A stretch of DNA of 35,419 nt from Bacteroidales bacterium (lineage in GTDB: Bacteria; Bacteroidota; Bacteroidia; Bacteroidales; UBA7960): positions 1-35,419 of the forward strand of contig SKYG01000243.1 of the NCBI GenBank assembly GCA_007128045.1, in the 5' to 3' direction. Of this stretch, positions 1-8,281 are shown piece by piece; position 1 is the stretch's first letter; each line of letters opens with the position of its first letter. A program made the translations under genes and the position numbers. The notes beneath the pieces are model-generated. The model was not told where the DNA came from and did no database searches. It was given only the letters and a program-made list of their open reading frames with translations.

Positions 1-2
1 CC

Positions 3-90
3 TTCAGACTTTCAGACTTTCAGACTTTCAGACCTTCAGACCTTCAGACCTTCAGACTTTCAGACTTTCAGACCTTCAGACCTTCAGACT
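3..90 (+). repeat. Octamer array TTCAGACY, 3' side of the barrel gene
   Basis: Eleven consecutive 8-bp units, TTCAGACT or TTCAGACC, run without a break from position 3 (the array probably continues left of the window). The array ends 7 bp before the stop codon (97-99) of the minus-strand outer-membrane gene. In mRNA sense of that gene the unit reads GGTCTGAA, so it carries TGA stops in every frame. The plus strand is stop-free. Confidence 0.95.
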
Positions 91-96
91 TTCCGA

Positions 97-1455
97 TTAA
101 AAAAGAAAGTTTAACCCGATATACAACCCGCCGCCGCCATCGCGTTCGTCAAGCGCCTTACCATAATCAACAGATACAATAAAGTTTTGGTTCAGTACGA
201 TCTTCAATCCGGCACCAACAGACGTATGGAGGGCCTCTTCATCGGTTAAGAAATAATCCGTATTGCCGGCCAGCGACTCGCTGGGAATATCAATTTTCTT
301 CAACACCTTACCAGCATCAACAAATGGATTCAGGGCAAGGTATATATCCTGATTCAAGAGAATGGTATTGAAAAACTTCCAGCGCAACTCAATATTTCCA
401 AAAGCAAACGCATCCCCTACCACGCGGTTGCGCACCACCCCCCTGAGGGTTTTTGAGCCACCCAGGCCATCAGTATTCGAAGAGTTAGAGAAGGAATTGA
501 TCATGTATGGCTGCATAAAAAATGGCACCGTGCCGCTGATAGTGCCCTGGTAATTTAACCTGTAGGCCAAAGACAGCCTGTCATCTATCAACGTAAAATA
601 CTGCCGGTGTGTTGCCGATATCTTGTTGTAGCCAAAATCACCGTTACCAAAAAATTTGGGAGCGGCAAACAACACCACCTCACTCCAAATACCTTTCATG
701 GGATTGGGCTCGAAATCGCGGGTATCATACACCAGGCCAAGCTTGATATTGTTGGCCCATCCACCGTCTTTCTCATTCTCACCTATAACGCCCCAGGATA
801 CATATTCATCATAGAGCCCTGGCACGTCAGGGAGTAAATCGGAATCTTTTCCCTTATTTAACCGATCAATATCAACGGAACCAACGCGGTTATGCAATAT
901 ACCAAACCCAGCCACCCACCTGAGTTCACGTCCAGATAACGAACCCTGAAAATCAACCATGGTGCGAAACATACTGCGATCATGCCTGTAAAACATACGC
1001 GTTTTGTAATCACCAGACTCATCATCTTCCCAGGCAGGGTTGTACACCGCATCATAGCCATTGAACCCATAAAAATCAAGTGCTTTTTCAGTAAGGTAGC
1101 TGATGTCGGCTGTAACACGGATATTCGGGATCAGGTATTCGGAATCATAGAAAAACCTATTAATGCCACTGCCTTTGGTGTAGCGCGACACCTCTCCGTA
1201 TAACGAATGCATATACTTGGGATAGGTCGTCCCGTCTCCGAAATAGTACAAATTGATCAGCCCGCCATACTGAAAACCAAGGTCCGAGTTATAGGAAATA
1301 GCCGGCAAAGCACCAAATGTCCATCCCTTCTTGACTACACCATCTGCCGGTTCAGCACCACCATCCTGGGCTATCAGGCTCACAGGTACCATTAAAATAG
1401 ACACCAATAGCATACTGCCTGCCAGATAACAGAAAAATAAATGAATACCTTTCAT
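97..1455 (-). CDS. Omp85-superfamily outer-membrane beta-barrel protein (bacterial surface antigen type)
   Basis: A 452-residue protein with an N-terminal signal peptide: hydrophobic residues about 8-29, with a likely cleavage after the Ala-Gln near residues 29-30. The rest alternates polar and aromatic residues like a beta-barrel and ends in Leu-Asn-Phe-Leu-Phe, a typical outer-membrane C-terminal signal with terminal Phe. Near residues 240-260 is the GLVYDTRDFEPNPMKG segment. Around 335-350 is GGSKTLRGVVRNR, which matches the conserved LRGY/VRGY loop of the Omp85 barrel. I see no POTRA domains, so it resembles the barrel-only 'surface antigen' proteins rather than BamA itself. Substrate and role (lipid or protein transport across the outer membrane) cannot be told from sequence. 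Its stop codon lies 7 bp from an octamer array. Confidence 0.8.
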   Translation of the reverse strand: MKGIHLFFCYLAGSMLLVSILMVPVSLIAQDGGAEPADGVVKKGWTFGALPAISYNSDLGFQYGGLINLYYFGDGTTYPKYMHSLYGEVSRYTKGSGINRFFYDSEYLIPNIRVTADISYLTEKALDFYGFNGYDAVYNPAWEDDESGDYKTRMFYRHDRSMFRTMVDFQGSLSGRELRWVAGFGILHNRVGSVDIDRLNKGKDSDLLPDVPGLYDEYVSWGVIGENEKDGGWANNIKLGLVYDTRDFEPNPMKGIWSEVVLFAAPKFFGNGDFGYNKISATHRQYFTLIDDRLSLAYRLNYQGTISGTVPFFMQPYMINSFSNSSNTDGLGGSKTLRGVVRNRVVGDAFAFGNIELRWKFFNTILLNQDIYLALNPFVDAGKVLKKIDIPSESLAGNTDYFLTDEEALHTSVGAGLKIVLNQNFIVSVDYGKALDERDGGGGLYIGLNFLF

Positions 1456-1517
1456 GCTTTTACATGTTTTAGTTACTGTTTAAGAACAAAATATTTAATG
1501 GGAATGCAAATTAAGCT

Positions 1518-1525
1518 TATTTTTG
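1518..1525 (+). promoter_or_regulatory. Candidate -7 promoter element TATTTTTG for the dehydrogenase operon
   Basis: The octamer TATTTTTG fits the Bacteroidota sigma-factor -7 consensus TAnnTTTG and points to the plus-strand operon, with its start codon 140 bp downstream. No clear -33 TTTG is seen. The region is AT-rich, so a chance match is possible. Confidence 0.4.
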
Positions 1526-1563
1526 AATCTTATTTACAATTTTTTTGAATTGTTTTAAGGTAA

Positions 1564-1659
1564 GGTTGCCGGTTTCGGGGTTACCAGGTTACCGGGTTAC
1601 CGGGTTGCGGGTTGCTGGTTGCTGGTTGCGATTAAACCTTAAACATTAAACCATAAACT
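1564..1659 (+). repeat. Mixed heptamer/octamer array GGTTRCC-GGTTGCK-TTAAACM before a start codon
   Basis: The array runs GGTTGCC, GGTTTCG, three GGTTACC units spaced at 8 bp, four GGTTGCK units at 7 bp, then TTAAACC, TTAAACA, TTAAACC and ATAAACT at 7 bp. It ends 5 bp before the ATG of the dehydrogenase at 1665. The unit sequence changes along the array while the short period is roughly kept. Confidence 0.85.
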
Positions 1660-1664
1660 GAATC

Positions 1665-2696
1665 ATGAAGGCTTTAGTTCTCGAACGTTACAACGAATTA
1701 ATATACAAAGATGTAGAAGAACCCTCTATCGAACCCGGTGAAGTCCTGGTGAGGGTCAAGGCATGTGGCATCTGCGGCTCAGATGTGCACGGAATGGATG
1801 GAAGTACCGGCAGAAGGCAGCCACCACTGATCATGGGCCACGAAGCAGCGGGGGAGATCGTTGCCACCGGAAGTGCTGTAACACAGTGGGAAAAGGGAGA
1901 CAGGGTAACCTTCGACTCAACCGTATACCCATTAAACGACTGGTACACGCTGCAAGGAAAATACAACCTCAGCGACAACCGTGAGGTGATGGGTGTTTCA
2001 GCCAATGAGTTCAGACGGCATGGCGCATTTGCAGAATATGTTGCCGTACCCGCACATATCCTTTATAAAATCCCGGAAGGGGTTAGCTATGAAGAGGCAG
2101 CCATGGTAGAGCCCGTTGCTGTAGCATTGCATGCCATCAGGATTGGAAAGCCTCAGCTTGCCGGGTCATGCGTGGTGGTTGGTGCCGGAATGATAGGTAT
2201 CTTCCTCGTAAAGTTATTATCTAAAGCAGGGCTGTCAAACCTCATTGTAGTGGATATTAACAGCAAAAAAAGAGAACAGGCACTAAGGTGCGGTGCACAC
2301 CTCGCCTTCGATCCCGGCGACGAACATATGATCAGCAGCATGATGAAAGTAACAAACAGCAGGGGTGCGGACATCTCATTCGAAGCTGTAGGAATAACTG
2401 CTACTGTTAACATAGCGATCGATTCGCTGAGGAAAGGAGGAAAAGCGGTACTTCTGGGAAACCTTACGCCCACCATTGATTTCCCATTACAGAAAGTGGT
2501 TACCCGTGAATTAACCATACTGGGTAGCTGCGCTATAAAGGGAGAGTATGAGGCAGTACTGAACCTCCTGAGTAAAAAAGATATCCACGTACGGGATCAA
2601 ATATCAGAAATTGCGCCCCTGTCGGATGGGGCCTATTGGTTTGGCCGGCTCAGACAAAACAATAACGGACTTAACAAGGTCATCCTGGTACCTTAA
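1665..2696 (+). CDS. Zinc-type medium-chain alcohol/polyol dehydrogenase
   Basis: A 343-residue medium-chain dehydrogenase/reductase. The N-terminal GroES-like domain has the catalytic zinc ligands Cys37 (in CGICGSD), His59-Glu60 (GHE) and probably Glu149. The Rossmann domain has GAGMIG at 173-178 and Asp197 at the end of the second strand, which favours NAD over NADP. The lobe that normally binds a structural zinc through four Cys (about residues 85-110) has none of them, as in some sorbitol dehydrogenases. Family members oxidise polyols, threonine or sugar alcohols to ketones; the exact substrate is not evident. It is the first gene of a four-gene plus-strand operon, 27 bp before the next gene, so it probably acts on the same compound that the downstream permease imports. 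Confidence 0.85.
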   Translation: MKALVLERYNELIYKDVEEPSIEPGEVLVRVKACGICGSDVHGMDGSTGRRQPPLIMGHEAAGEIVATGSAVTQWEKGDRVTFDSTVYPLNDWYTLQGKYNLSDNREVMGVSANEFRRHGAFAEYVAVPAHILYKIPEGVSYEEAAMVEPVAVALHAIRIGKPQLAGSCVVVGAGMIGIFLVKLLSKAGLSNLIVVDINSKKREQALRCGAHLAFDPGDEHMISSMMKVTNSRGADISFEAVGITATVNIAIDSLRKGGKAVLLGNLTPTIDFPLQKVVTRELTILGSCAIKGEYEAVLNLLSKKDIHVRDQISEIAPLSDGAYWFGRLRQNNNGLNKVILVP

Positions 2697-2723
2697 TGAA
2701 GATAACCTTATCAATACCAGATT

Positions 2724-3854
2724 ATGATGAGATCACCAATTAATATCGCCATAGCAGGATGCGGAAAAGTAGCTCATCTGCACGCGAAAGCAGTAATGCA
2801 AGTAAATCATGCTTGCTTAAAGGCAGCCTGGAGCAGAAGCAAGGACTCAGTCTTAAAGTTTGCCAGTCAATATCAGATCGCTGCCTATCAGGATATTGAA
2901 GATATGGTAAAAACACACAACATAGACCTGGTCATCGTATGTACCCCCCACCCCTTTCATCGAGAGGTGTGCGTTGCTGCCGCCACAGCTGGTGCTCATG
3001 TACTGGTGGAAAAACCTCTGGCAGCAACATTGGAAGACTGCGACCTGATGATCCATGCTTGCAAGCAGAACCAGGTGAAGCTGGGTGTAATTTCACAAAG
3101 GCGTTGGTATGAGCCCGTAAGACGTGTCAAAGCAGCGATCGATACAGGCAAGATAGGTACACCGGTATTGGGTACCATCAATATGCTGGGATGGCGCGAC
3201 AAAGATTACTATGACGCAGATGAGTGGAGAGGCACCTGGGCCTTGGAAGGTGGCGGTGTTTTGGTTAACCAGGCACCCCACCAGCTAGATATCCTGTTGT
3301 GGTTCATGGGCGATATAGATGAACTGGTTGGCATCTGGGATAACCTGAATCATCCCTATATAGAAGTTGATGATACCGCTCTCGCTATAATCCGGTTCAA
3401 AAATGGTGCCATCGGAAACATCATTGTCAGCAACTCTCAAAAGCCCGGCATCTATGGAAAGGTACATGTTCACGGCATGAATGGCGCTTCGGCAGGTGTA
3501 CAGACAGATGGTGGGGCCATGTTCATCGCAGGAAAGACCGGAATAGCAGAACCTCCTGAAAATGATCTCTGGAGTATACCAGGAGAAGAACATCTTGTTG
3601 ATACATGGAAACAAGAAGATGCCGCATTTTTTTCATCGATAGACCCCACGGTATATTTTATGAAATGCCAGATTGAAGACTTCAGGGATGCCATTCTTGA
3701 ACACAGGGAACCTCAGGTTGATGGACATGCCGGAAGAAAGACTGTAGAACTGTTTACAGCCATATACCGATCAACCAGAGATAAAGGATGGATCAAATTT
3801 CCTCTACAACCGGAAACAAACCGTAATGATATGGATGGAAGGAAATCATCATGA
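2724..3854 (+). CDS. Gfo/Idh/MocA family oxidoreductase
   Basis: A 376-residue NAD(P)-dependent sugar oxidoreductase. The N-terminal Rossmann fold carries the glycine motif GCGKVAHLHA (12-21), followed by the family signature EKP at 96-98, whose Lys is used in catalysis. The C-terminal domain has the GGGVLVNQAPHQLD stretch with His186 and Asp189, matching the family's catalytic His and Asp positions. Substrates in this family are sugars, inositols or sugar acids; here it is unknown. The start could equally be the Met one codon later. Its stop codon overlaps the start of the permease (ATGA), which suggests translational coupling and a shared pathway. Confidence 0.88.
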   Translation: MMRSPINIAIAGCGKVAHLHAKAVMQVNHACLKAAWSRSKDSVLKFASQYQIAAYQDIEDMVKTHNIDLVIVCTPHPFHREVCVAAATAGAHVLVEKPLAATLEDCDLMIHACKQNQVKLGVISQRRWYEPVRRVKAAIDTGKIGTPVLGTINMLGWRDKDYYDADEWRGTWALEGGGVLVNQAPHQLDILLWFMGDIDELVGIWDNLNHPYIEVDDTALAIIRFKNGAIGNIIVSNSQKPGIYGKVHVHGMNGASAGVQTDGGAMFIAGKTGIAEPPENDLWSIPGEEHLVDTWKQEDAAFFSSIDPTVYFMKCQIEDFRDAILEHREPQVDGHAGRKTVELFTAIYRSTRDKGWIKFPLQPETNRNDMDGRKSS

Positions 3855-5212
3855 CAACCGCATATATCATTAGTATTGTAATTGCAGGAGTAACACTACT
3901 ATTATTGATGGTGCTGAAGTTAAAAATCAGCGCATTTATCGCCCTGCTTATTACCTCCATGCTTGTTGGTGTCATGGCAGGGATGCCCCTCGATGGCATA
4001 CTGGAAAGTATGCAGGAAGGGATGGGAGGTACCCTGGGGTTCGTAGCTATAGTCGTAGGGCTGGGAGCGATTTTCGGGCAGATACTGGAAAGCTCTGGCG
4101 GTGCCGAATCTCTTGCGCATCATCTGATTAAAAAGTTTGGTAAAGACAAGGCCTCATGGGCTATGATGGTCACCGGATTTATCGTAGCCATACCAGTATT
4201 TCTCGATGTGGGGCTGATCATCCTGGTGCCAATAGTGTATGCACTCTCCAGAGATACAAAAAAGTCCTTATTATACTATGGAATACCTCTATTGGCCGGA
4301 TTGGCGGTGACACACAGCTTCATGCCCCCTACACCAGGCCCCATTGCTGTTGCCAAAATTCTTGACGCCCAACTCGGATGGGTCATTTTCTTTGGTTTTA
4401 TCATGGGCATACCAACAGCCATCATCGCAGGTCCAATATTTGGAAAATATATAGCCAAAAAAATTCATGTCGACCCACCGCAATGGATCCCTGCTGAGAA
4501 CATATCGGATAGCAATTCAACATCATGCCCTCCATCATTTTTTATCATCGTACTGCTGATTGCCATCCCCTTACTGTTAATTCTGATAAATACATTTACG
4601 GGCATGGCTGTCGACACCGGACTCATAAGAAAAACCATCTTAACAGATATGTTGGTTTTCCTGGGACACCCCTTTAGTGCCCTGATCATAGCCGCCCTGC
4701 TGGCCATATATTTTCTTGGCGTAAAACGAGGCAAATCCAAACAAGAGCTTTTAGATTTGAGCACCAAGGCGTTAGGACCGGCAGGAATCATCATATTGGT
4801 AACAGGCGCCGGAGGCGTATTGAAACAAATCCTTGTCGACAGTGGCATTGGTGCGATGATGGCTCAATCTATTTCTGACTCAGCCATGCCTCCCATCTTC
4901 CTTGCCTGGCTGCTGGCAGCAATCGTCAGGGTAACGCAGGGATCCGCCACAGTAGCCATGATCACCGCTGCTGGCATTATGGCTCCCGTGCTGACCGTTT
5001 TTAACCTGGGCGCACCTGAAACAGCACTGATCGTGATCTCGATCGCATCTGGTGCAACACTACTGTCGCACGTGAACGATAGCGGCTTCTGGCTGGTAAG
5101 CAAATACTTTGGCATGGATGAAAAACAAACCCTGAAATCCTGGACAGTTATGGAAACCATTATCGCACTCTGTGGCCTCGTCTTTACCATGCTGGCCAGC
5201 TTGTTCATCTGA
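3851..5212 (+). CDS. GntP-family gluconate/organic acid:H+ symporter
   Basis: A 453-residue, very hydrophobic polytopic protein with about a dozen membrane segments. It resembles the GntP (gluconate permease) family. The loop THSFMPPTPGPIAVAK near residues 155-170 is typical of this family, as are the LGAIFGQILESSGGAE and GSATVAMITAAGIM segments. Members import gluconate, idonate, glycerate or related hydroxy acids with protons. The gene overlaps the Gfo/Idh/MocA gene by 4 bp. It is followed, after 55 bp that contain an AACTCAAC array, by the FAD dehydrogenase. Context predicts a sugar-acid or hydroxy-acid substrate. Confidence 0.88.
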   Translation: MTTAYIISIVIAGVTLLLLMVLKLKISAFIALLITSMLVGVMAGMPLDGILESMQEGMGGTLGFVAIVVGLGAIFGQILESSGGAESLAHHLIKKFGKDKASWAMMVTGFIVAIPVFLDVGLIILVPIVYALSRDTKKSLLYYGIPLLAGLAVTHSFMPPTPGPIAVAKILDAQLGWVIFFGFIMGIPTAIIAGPIFGKYIAKKIHVDPPQWIPAENISDSNSTSCPPSFFIIVLLIAIPLLLILINTFTGMAVDTGLIRKTILTDMLVFLGHPFSALIIAALLAIYFLGVKRGKSKQELLDLSTKALGPAGIIILVTGAGGVLKQILVDSGIGAMMAQSISDSAMPPIFLAWLLAAIVRVTQGSATVAMITAAGIMAPVLTVFNLGAPETALIVISIASGATLLSHVNDSGFWLVSKYFGMDEKQTLKSWTVMETIIALCGLVFTMLASLFI

Positions 5213-5224
5213 CAAACAAATAAT

Positions 5225-5264
5225 CATCAAACAACTCAACAACTCAACAACTCAACAATTGAAA
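5225..5264 (+). repeat. Octamer array AACTCAAC before the FAD dehydrogenase start
   Basis: Three perfect AACTCAAC units (5233-5256) are flanked in register by one degenerate unit on each side. The last ends 3 bp before the ATG at 5268. The perfect units contain no G. The array is translatable, so the downstream gene can be wrongly extended upstream through it. Confidence 0.9.
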
Positions 5265-5267
5265 ATA

Positions 5268-8210
5268 ATGCCCGCTTCATCATCCGTGTTCCCTTTCGAA
5301 AACTTAGAGTCGCAACTCGACGGAGATCTGTTCTACGACATCAAATGGAGAATGTTGTACGCCACCGATGCATCAGTGTACAGAGAGCTCCCCGCCGCTG
5401 TTTGCAGGCCAAAGCACGAACAGGATATGGGTGTCATTCTGTCCTTCTGCAGGGAATACAAACTACCTATCATACCACGAACAGCAGGCACATCGCTGGC
5501 CGGGCAGGTAGTTGGTCCGGGACTGGTGGTAGACGTCTCCAAATATATGAATAACATCCTGGAGGTTAATGAAGCAGAGAAATGGGTAAGGGTACAGCCA
5601 GGTGTAATCCTTGACGACCTGAATGACTACTTAAGGCCTTATGGCCTGTTTTTCGGACCGGAAACATCCACCTCAAACCGCTGTATGATCGGCGGCATGG
5701 TTGGGAACAATGCCTGTGGTTCACACTCCCTGGTCTATGGAAGCACCCGCGACCATACCCTGGAAATCAGGGCCTTGCTAAGCGATGGGTCAATTGCAAC
5801 TTTCTCCGAACTGGATAATAATGAATTCCGAAACAAGTGCGTTGGCAACAAACTTGAAAACAGGATTTACAGTCAACTATTTGGCCTGCTGTCTGATAAA
5901 AAAAACCAACAGGAAATACTGGAACAATATCCCGATCCCCGGTTAAATAGACGCAACACCGGTTACGCATTGGACATACTCCTTAACACAGATGTATTTG
6001 GAGACAACAGCAATGGGTTCAACCTTTGTAAAATCCTTACCGGATCGGAAGGTTCTCTCGCCATATTTACAGAGATCAAACTCAACCTGGTGTCATTGCC
6101 TCCACCTGAAAAAGCATTGGTCTGCGTGCACTTGAACGATATAAATGAAGCCCTTGAAGCAAACCTGATCGCCCTGGATTATAGACCTGTAGCCGTTGAG
6201 TTAATCGACAGAATCGTTCTTGAATGCACCAAATCAAACCTTCTGCAACAAAAAAACCGCTTCTTTCTGAAAGGTGACCCCGGGGCAATCCTGGCAGTAG
6301 AATTTGCCGCCAATAGTCGTGAAGAGATTCTCAACGCTGCAAAAGCAATGGAGAAAAGCATGCGTGGGAAAGGACTGGGTACACACTTTCCGGTATTGTT
6401 TGGCAAGGATATATCCAGGGTATGGTCTCTTAGAAAAGCAGGTCTCGGACTATTATCAAATATCCCGGGAGATGCAAAACCAGTAGCTGTTATTGAAGAT
6501 ACTGCCGTACATGTTACCGCGCTTCCTGCTTTCATCAGGGAGATGCAAGCCATCCTAGAACGCCTGAAACTGGAGTGTGTTTTCTATGCTCATATTGGCA
6601 CCGGCGAACTGCACCTGAGACCGGTACTCAACCTTAAAAACCCGGCCGATGTGGAAAGATTTTATCAGGTAGCCAAAGAAACTGCCGTGCTGGTAAAAAA
6701 ATACCGCGGTTCATTGAGCGGAGAACATGGAGACGGACGCCTGAGGGCCGAATTTATCCCGATCATACTGGGGAGCAGGGTGGTTGATATGATGCGGGAA
6801 ATAAAGCATACATGGGACCCACTAACGATCCTGAACCCAGGGAAAATCATCGACCCACCTTCCATGAAATCGTCATTAAGGTATACGCCCGGACAAAAGG
6901 AAAAGAAATTTACCTCGTTCTTTAATTACCCGGAAGCAGGTAGTTTCCTTGCCGCCGTAGAGAAATGCAACGGCTCGGGCGATTGTCGAAAACCACATAG
7001 TCAGGGAGGCGTCATGTGCCCTTCTTATCAGGCGACCCTCGATGAAGATGCTTCTACACGCGGACGGGCAAATATTCTTAGGGAGTTTATATCACATTCT
7101 AACGAAAAGAACCCCTTTAACCACATACAAATCCTCGAAGTCCTTGACCTGTGCCTTTCCTGTAAAGCATGCAAGTCAGAGTGTCCTTCAAACGTTGATA
7201 TGGCTAAATACAAGGCTGAAGCATTACAGCAGTATTACCTGACCAATGGCATTCCTTTAAGGGCAAAACTCACCGGTGCATTTGCACGCATGTATCAATT
7301 TGGCAGCCTGACACCCTCTGTATTTAACTTCTTTGCATCCAATAAACATACCAGGGCCGTCATATTGGCCTTGTCCGGATTTACAACAAAACGAAGAATG
7401 CCACTTCTGGGCAAACTAAGTCTGAAAAAATGGATGACGAAAAACCTCCGACAGCTAAACGAATCATCTGCACTAACGAAAGATGTATACTTCTTTTGTG
7501 ATGAGTTCACCAATTATAACGATACCACAACAGGGATTCATGCCATTTTACTGCTAAACAAACTCGGTTACAGGGTCAACTATACACATCACGCCGAAAG
7601 TGGCAGAGCCGCGATATCAAAGGGCTTACTGATAAAGGCTAAAAAGCTGGCTGCAAAAAATGTTGGTATTTTTACTTCTATTGTTGATGATACTAAACCC
7701 CTTATTGGAATAGAACCTTCAGCAATTCTGTCATTCCGGGATGAATATCCATTGTTGGTTGAGCCAGCAGAAAGAGAAGATGCACAATTACTGGCTAAAC
7801 GTATATTTACCATAGAAGAGTTTATGAACAGGGAGTATGAGCTTGGAAATATCGATCAATCGGTGTTCTCCGATATACCAAAAACAATATATTTTCATGG
7901 CCATTGCCACCAAAAAGCACTCTCATCAACAAGTCATTCTGTGAACATGCTTTCCATCCCACCCAACACCACCGTAAAAGAAATTGACTGTGGTTGTTGC
8001 GGCATGGCAGGCTCTTTTGGATATGAAAAAGAGCACTACGACCTGAGCATGGCCATCGGAGAGTTGCAACTCTTTCCTGCCATCAGAAATGCAGAACGAA
8101 ACGCTCTCATTGCGGCATCCGGAACCAGCTGCAGGGCACAAATACTCGACGGCACCGGAAGACCTGCACTGCACCCGGTCGACATACTGTACAACATGCT
8201 GAAGGATTAA
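5268..8210 (+). CDS. FAD-linked oxidase fused to iron-sulphur/CCG domains (YdiJ/GlcD-GlcF-like hydroxyacid dehydrogenase)
   Basis: A 980-residue fusion. Residues about 40-275 are an FAD-binding PCMH domain (RTAGTSLAGQ 71-80; GNNACGSHSLVYGSTRDH 146-163). Residues about 280-530 are the FAD-oxidase C-terminal domain (HIGTGELHLRP 442-452, SGEHGDGRLRAEF 484-496). Cys567, 573 and 584 and the CxxCxxCxxxCP cluster at 629-640 bind iron-sulphur centres. The C-terminal part has the GHCHQKAL and CGCCGMAGSFG segments of the heterodisulfide-reductase-like CCG domain. Length and order match YdiJ-type enzymes, which oxidise D-2-hydroxy acids such as D-2-hydroxyglutarate or D-lactate and pass electrons on. 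I chose the Met at 5268 because the upstream in-frame extension is encoded by the repeat array. It is the last gene of the operon; a hairpin follows. Confidence 0.88.
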   Translation: MPASSSVFPFENLESQLDGDLFYDIKWRMLYATDASVYRELPAAVCRPKHEQDMGVILSFCREYKLPIIPRTAGTSLAGQVVGPGLVVDVSKYMNNILEVNEAEKWVRVQPGVILDDLNDYLRPYGLFFGPETSTSNRCMIGGMVGNNACGSHSLVYGSTRDHTLEIRALLSDGSIATFSELDNNEFRNKCVGNKLENRIYSQLFGLLSDKKNQQEILEQYPDPRLNRRNTGYALDILLNTDVFGDNSNGFNLCKILTGSEGSLAIFTEIKLNLVSLPPPEKALVCVHLNDINEALEANLIALDYRPVAVELIDRIVLECTKSNLLQQKNRFFLKGDPGAILAVEFAANSREEILNAAKAMEKSMRGKGLGTHFPVLFGKDISRVWSLRKAGLGLLSNIPGDAKPVAVIEDTAVHVTALPAFIREMQAILERLKLECVFYAHIGTGELHLRPVLNLKNPADVERFYQVAKETAVLVKKYRGSLSGEHGDGRLRAEFIPIILGSRVVDMMREIKHTWDPLTILNPGKIIDPPSMKSSLRYTPGQKEKKFTSFFNYPEAGSFLAAVEKCNGSGDCRKPHSQGGVMCPSYQATLDEDASTRGRANILREFISHSNEKNPFNHIQILEVLDLCLSCKACKSECPSNVDMAKYKAEALQQYYLTNGIPLRAKLTGAFARMYQFGSLTPSVFNFFASNKHTRAVILALSGFTTKRRMPLLGKLSLKKWMTKNLRQLNESSALTKDVYFFCDEFTNYNDTTTGIHAILLLNKLGYRVNYTHHAESGRAAISKGLLIKAKKLAAKNVGIFTSIVDDTKPLIGIEPSAILSFRDEYPLLVEPAEREDAQLLAKRIFTIEEFMNREYELGNIDQSVFSDIPKTIYFHGHCHQKALSSTSHSVNMLSIPPNTTVKEIDCGCCGMAGSFGYEKEHYDLSMAIGELQLFPAIRNAERNALIAASGTSCRAQILDGTGRPALHPVDILYNMLKD

Positions 8211-8260
8211 GAGGCTGACCCCAATGTCCAATGATGTTGGATCATTTGAGCCAGCCTCTT
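8209..8260. terminator. Imperfect stem-loop between convergent genes (likely bidirectional terminator)
   Basis: AAGAGGCTG (8209-8217) pairs perfectly with CAGCCTCTT (8252-8260), and an inner hairpin TCCAA/TTGGA sits between them. It starts inside the stop codon of the FAD dehydrogenase and faces the 3' end of rpsA, which ends 22 bp beyond. No long T-run follows, so terminator function is inferred from position and structure. Confidence 0.55.
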
Positions 8261-8281
8261 ACAGCTTATCGCAATAAATAA

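Noticed and set aside
3-90. CRISPR-like repeats
   Set aside because: The units are 7-8 bp with no spacers, and no cas genes are in the window.
5172-5267. N-terminal extension of the FAD dehydrogenase from an upstream ATG
   Set aside because: The extension overlaps the permease end and is encoded by the AACTCAAC array; the family-like start is at 5268.
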